This document shows, piece after piece, positions 5,137-6,291 of a DNA stretch of 6,291 nt (the first letter of the stretch is position 1; each line of letters starts with the position of its first letter). The notes beneath the pieces were generated by a model. The model was not told the origin of the DNA and did no database searches. It was given only the letters and a program-made list of their open reading frames with translations. Source of the stretch: Actinomycetes bacterium (GTDB lineage Bacteria; Actinomycetota; Thermoleophilia; BMS3ABIN01); contig JAJYIN010000132.1 in the NCBI GenBank assembly GCA_021790075.1, positions 1-6,291 of the forward strand, written 5' to 3'. Made by a program: the position numbers and the translations under genes.

Positions 5137-6270
5137 CTAGGAAACCGGCGCCTTCTGGGTTGAGGTTGACGTCCTGGTCGCCGGCGCCGGGGCGGGCAGC
5201 CCGGGACCGCCGAAATATTGCCGGAGCACGTCCTCTACCGGATATCCCTTGGCGCCCCGGCCTGGCAGCGTCCAGCCATTGAAGAACAGGCCCCGAGTCC
5301 GGGGTAGCAGCCGCGGCATCAGATTCGCCGCCAGCGCCGCCTGGCCGTCCCGGCCCAGCAGCGGGCCGTTGATGGTTTCCGAGCCGCTGGCTGCCCTCCA
5401 GCCGCCGAACTCGATGATGACCCCGCGAAGGTTGTCGCGCTGTACGACGGCCTCGGCGCGGTTCATCAGGTCGTCAACATAGGTGTCGAAGACTTCCATG
5501 TCGAAGCTGTCTCCCTGCGGGAAGACATCAAGCATCAGGTAATCGTATCCCTTGTAGTTGAGGCTCTCAAAGTCATGCGGGGTGCCTGCCGGCGGCGGCG
5601 CCCCCAGGTCGGGCACCACCCGTGCCGCCAGCGCTCCGTGATATTTTTCCTTGATGCGGGGCAGGATGTTGGCAGACCACTTGTCGGCCGCCGGCCCCAG
5701 CACCAGGTTGTAGTCCCATAGCGGCGCGAACAGCTCGACCTGGTGCTCTTCGGCGGTCTGCGCCCATTTAAGCGTATCGTCATCGAGGCGCCCCAGGACG
5801 GCACCGCTGGTATCCACCTGGGGCTTCAGGTCGGGGGATTTGGTCGTGGGGGAAAGCAGGACGGCGAGGCTCGCCTGGTGCAGCTGGTCGATGGTGCTGA
5901 CAGCCGAAGCCTCCTCGCCCTCGAGGATCACCCTCTGTATCTGGCCGCCCCTGTCGGAGATCAGCACCGGTGGCTGCACCGCCGCCGTGTTGAAGCCGTC
6001 TCCCTTAAGGCTGCGCACATCGTCGACCAGGGTTTGCCAGGCATCGGGGCGCGGCTCATCGATGCCGCGGTAGTAATCCGGCTGGAGCCGCCGGTAACCG
6101 GGAACGGTGCCGGTTGTGGCCGGCTGCGTCAGGGTCGCCGCTCCCTTTTCCTGGCCGCCGCATCCCGCCGCCAGGAAAACACCGCCCAGCAGGGCTGCGG
6201 CCAGCAGGGCTGCCAGGGCCGGCAGCCGGAACTTCACGCCCGAGTTATTCATCTCAAAGGTTCCGTTCAT
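5137..6270 (-). CDS. Lipoprotein with glycoside-hydrolase-like TIM barrel
   Basis: A 377-residue exported lipoprotein. The signal sequence (11-36) ends in LAAGC, a good lipobox, with Cys37 lipidated, and a Thr/Gly linker follows. Residues 65-350 alternate strands and helices like a TIM-barrel glycoside hydrolase. WQTLVDDVRSLKGDGFNTAAVQ (78-99) resembles the first barrel helix and strand. VELFAPLWDYNL (178-189) lies where a catalytic acid is expected. W198 to HG212, W-x9-KEKYHG-like, matches the W...R..Y.G pattern of GH113-like proteins. YDYLMLDVFP (242-251) and IIEFGGWR (285-292) follow, with Glu287 in the usual nucleophile strand. The Asn-Glu acid pair is replaced by WDYN, so activity is uncertain. 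The C-terminus is Pro/Ala/Thr-rich. ATG 6270 is used, with GGAAAG upstream; ATG 6252 is possible. The promoter lies beyond the window edge. The fold call is moderate; substrate unknown. Confidence 0.65.
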   Translation of the reverse strand: MNGTFEMNNSGVKFRLPALAALLAAALLGGVFLAAGCGGQEKGAATLTQPATTGTVPGYRRLQPDYYRGIDEPRPDAWQTLVDDVRSLKGDGFNTAAVQPPVLISDRGGQIQRVILEGEEASAVSTIDQLHQASLAVLLSPTTKSPDLKPQVDTSGAVLGRLDDDTLKWAQTAEEHQVELFAPLWDYNLVLGPAADKWSANILPRIKEKYHGALAARVVPDLGAPPPAGTPHDFESLNYKGYDYLMLDVFPQGDSFDMEVFDTYVDDLMNRAEAVVQRDNLRGVIIEFGGWRAASGSETINGPLLGRDGQAALAANLMPRLLPRTRGLFFNGWTLPGRGAKGYPVEDVLRQYFGGPGLPAPAPATRTSTSTQKAPVS

Positions 6271-6291
6271 TTTCAGCTTTCCGGCTATACA

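Overview
The window looks like chromosome of a GC-rich bacterium. Most reading frames use G/C-ending codons. There are two lipoproteins, a BlaI/M56 pair, a DUF2769-type Cys-rich protein and an iron-sulfur membrane protein. DUF2769 and NapH-like polyferredoxins are frequent in anaerobes, and the apparently leaderless blaI-type transcript would suit an actinobacterium-like lineage. That taxonomic guess is inference only. No insertion sequence, CRISPR array or rRNA is visible.

Layout. (1) 1-450, plus strand: a 44-codon ORF (75-209) whose N-terminal half matches the leader of lasso-peptide precursors, YxxPxL...T with exact spacing. It is followed by a sigma70-type promoter, a tRNA-Asp(GUC) with encoded CCA, and an intrinsic terminator. 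No lasso maturation enzymes are present. (2) 573-2101, plus strand: a BlaI/MecI/CopY-family repressor overlapping an M56 (BlaR1/MecR1-like) membrane metalloprotease. The protease frame has no ATG/GTG/TTG at its natural N-terminus, and its C-terminus is rich in His and Cys. (3) 2160-4068, minus strand, convergent to the M56 gene: a two-gene operon of a small BamE-like lipoprotein with a Met-rich segment and a 523-residue NapH/NosR/CcoG-type membrane polyferredoxin. (4) 4227-4436, plus strand: a DUF2769-type protein with eight Cys, divergent from the operon. (5) 4560-6270, minus strand: a universal stress protein and a lipoprotein resembling a glycoside-hydrolase TIM barrel.

How they may work together. 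A 17-bp dyad (ACTACA near the left end, TAGTA at the right end) lies at the blaI promoter and again, inside a larger 9-bp inverted repeat, between the -35 and -10 of the lipoprotein/polyferredoxin operon. This suggests that the repressor controls both itself and the operon, with the M56 protease as membrane sensor. The His/Cys-rich sensor tail, the Met-rich lipoprotein, the link between CopY and BlaI, and the known cupric-reductase activity of the polyferredoxin CcoG make copper or another soft metal a reasonable but untested signal.

The lasso-like precursor and this putative metal- or redox-responsive regulon are the two parts most worth following up.
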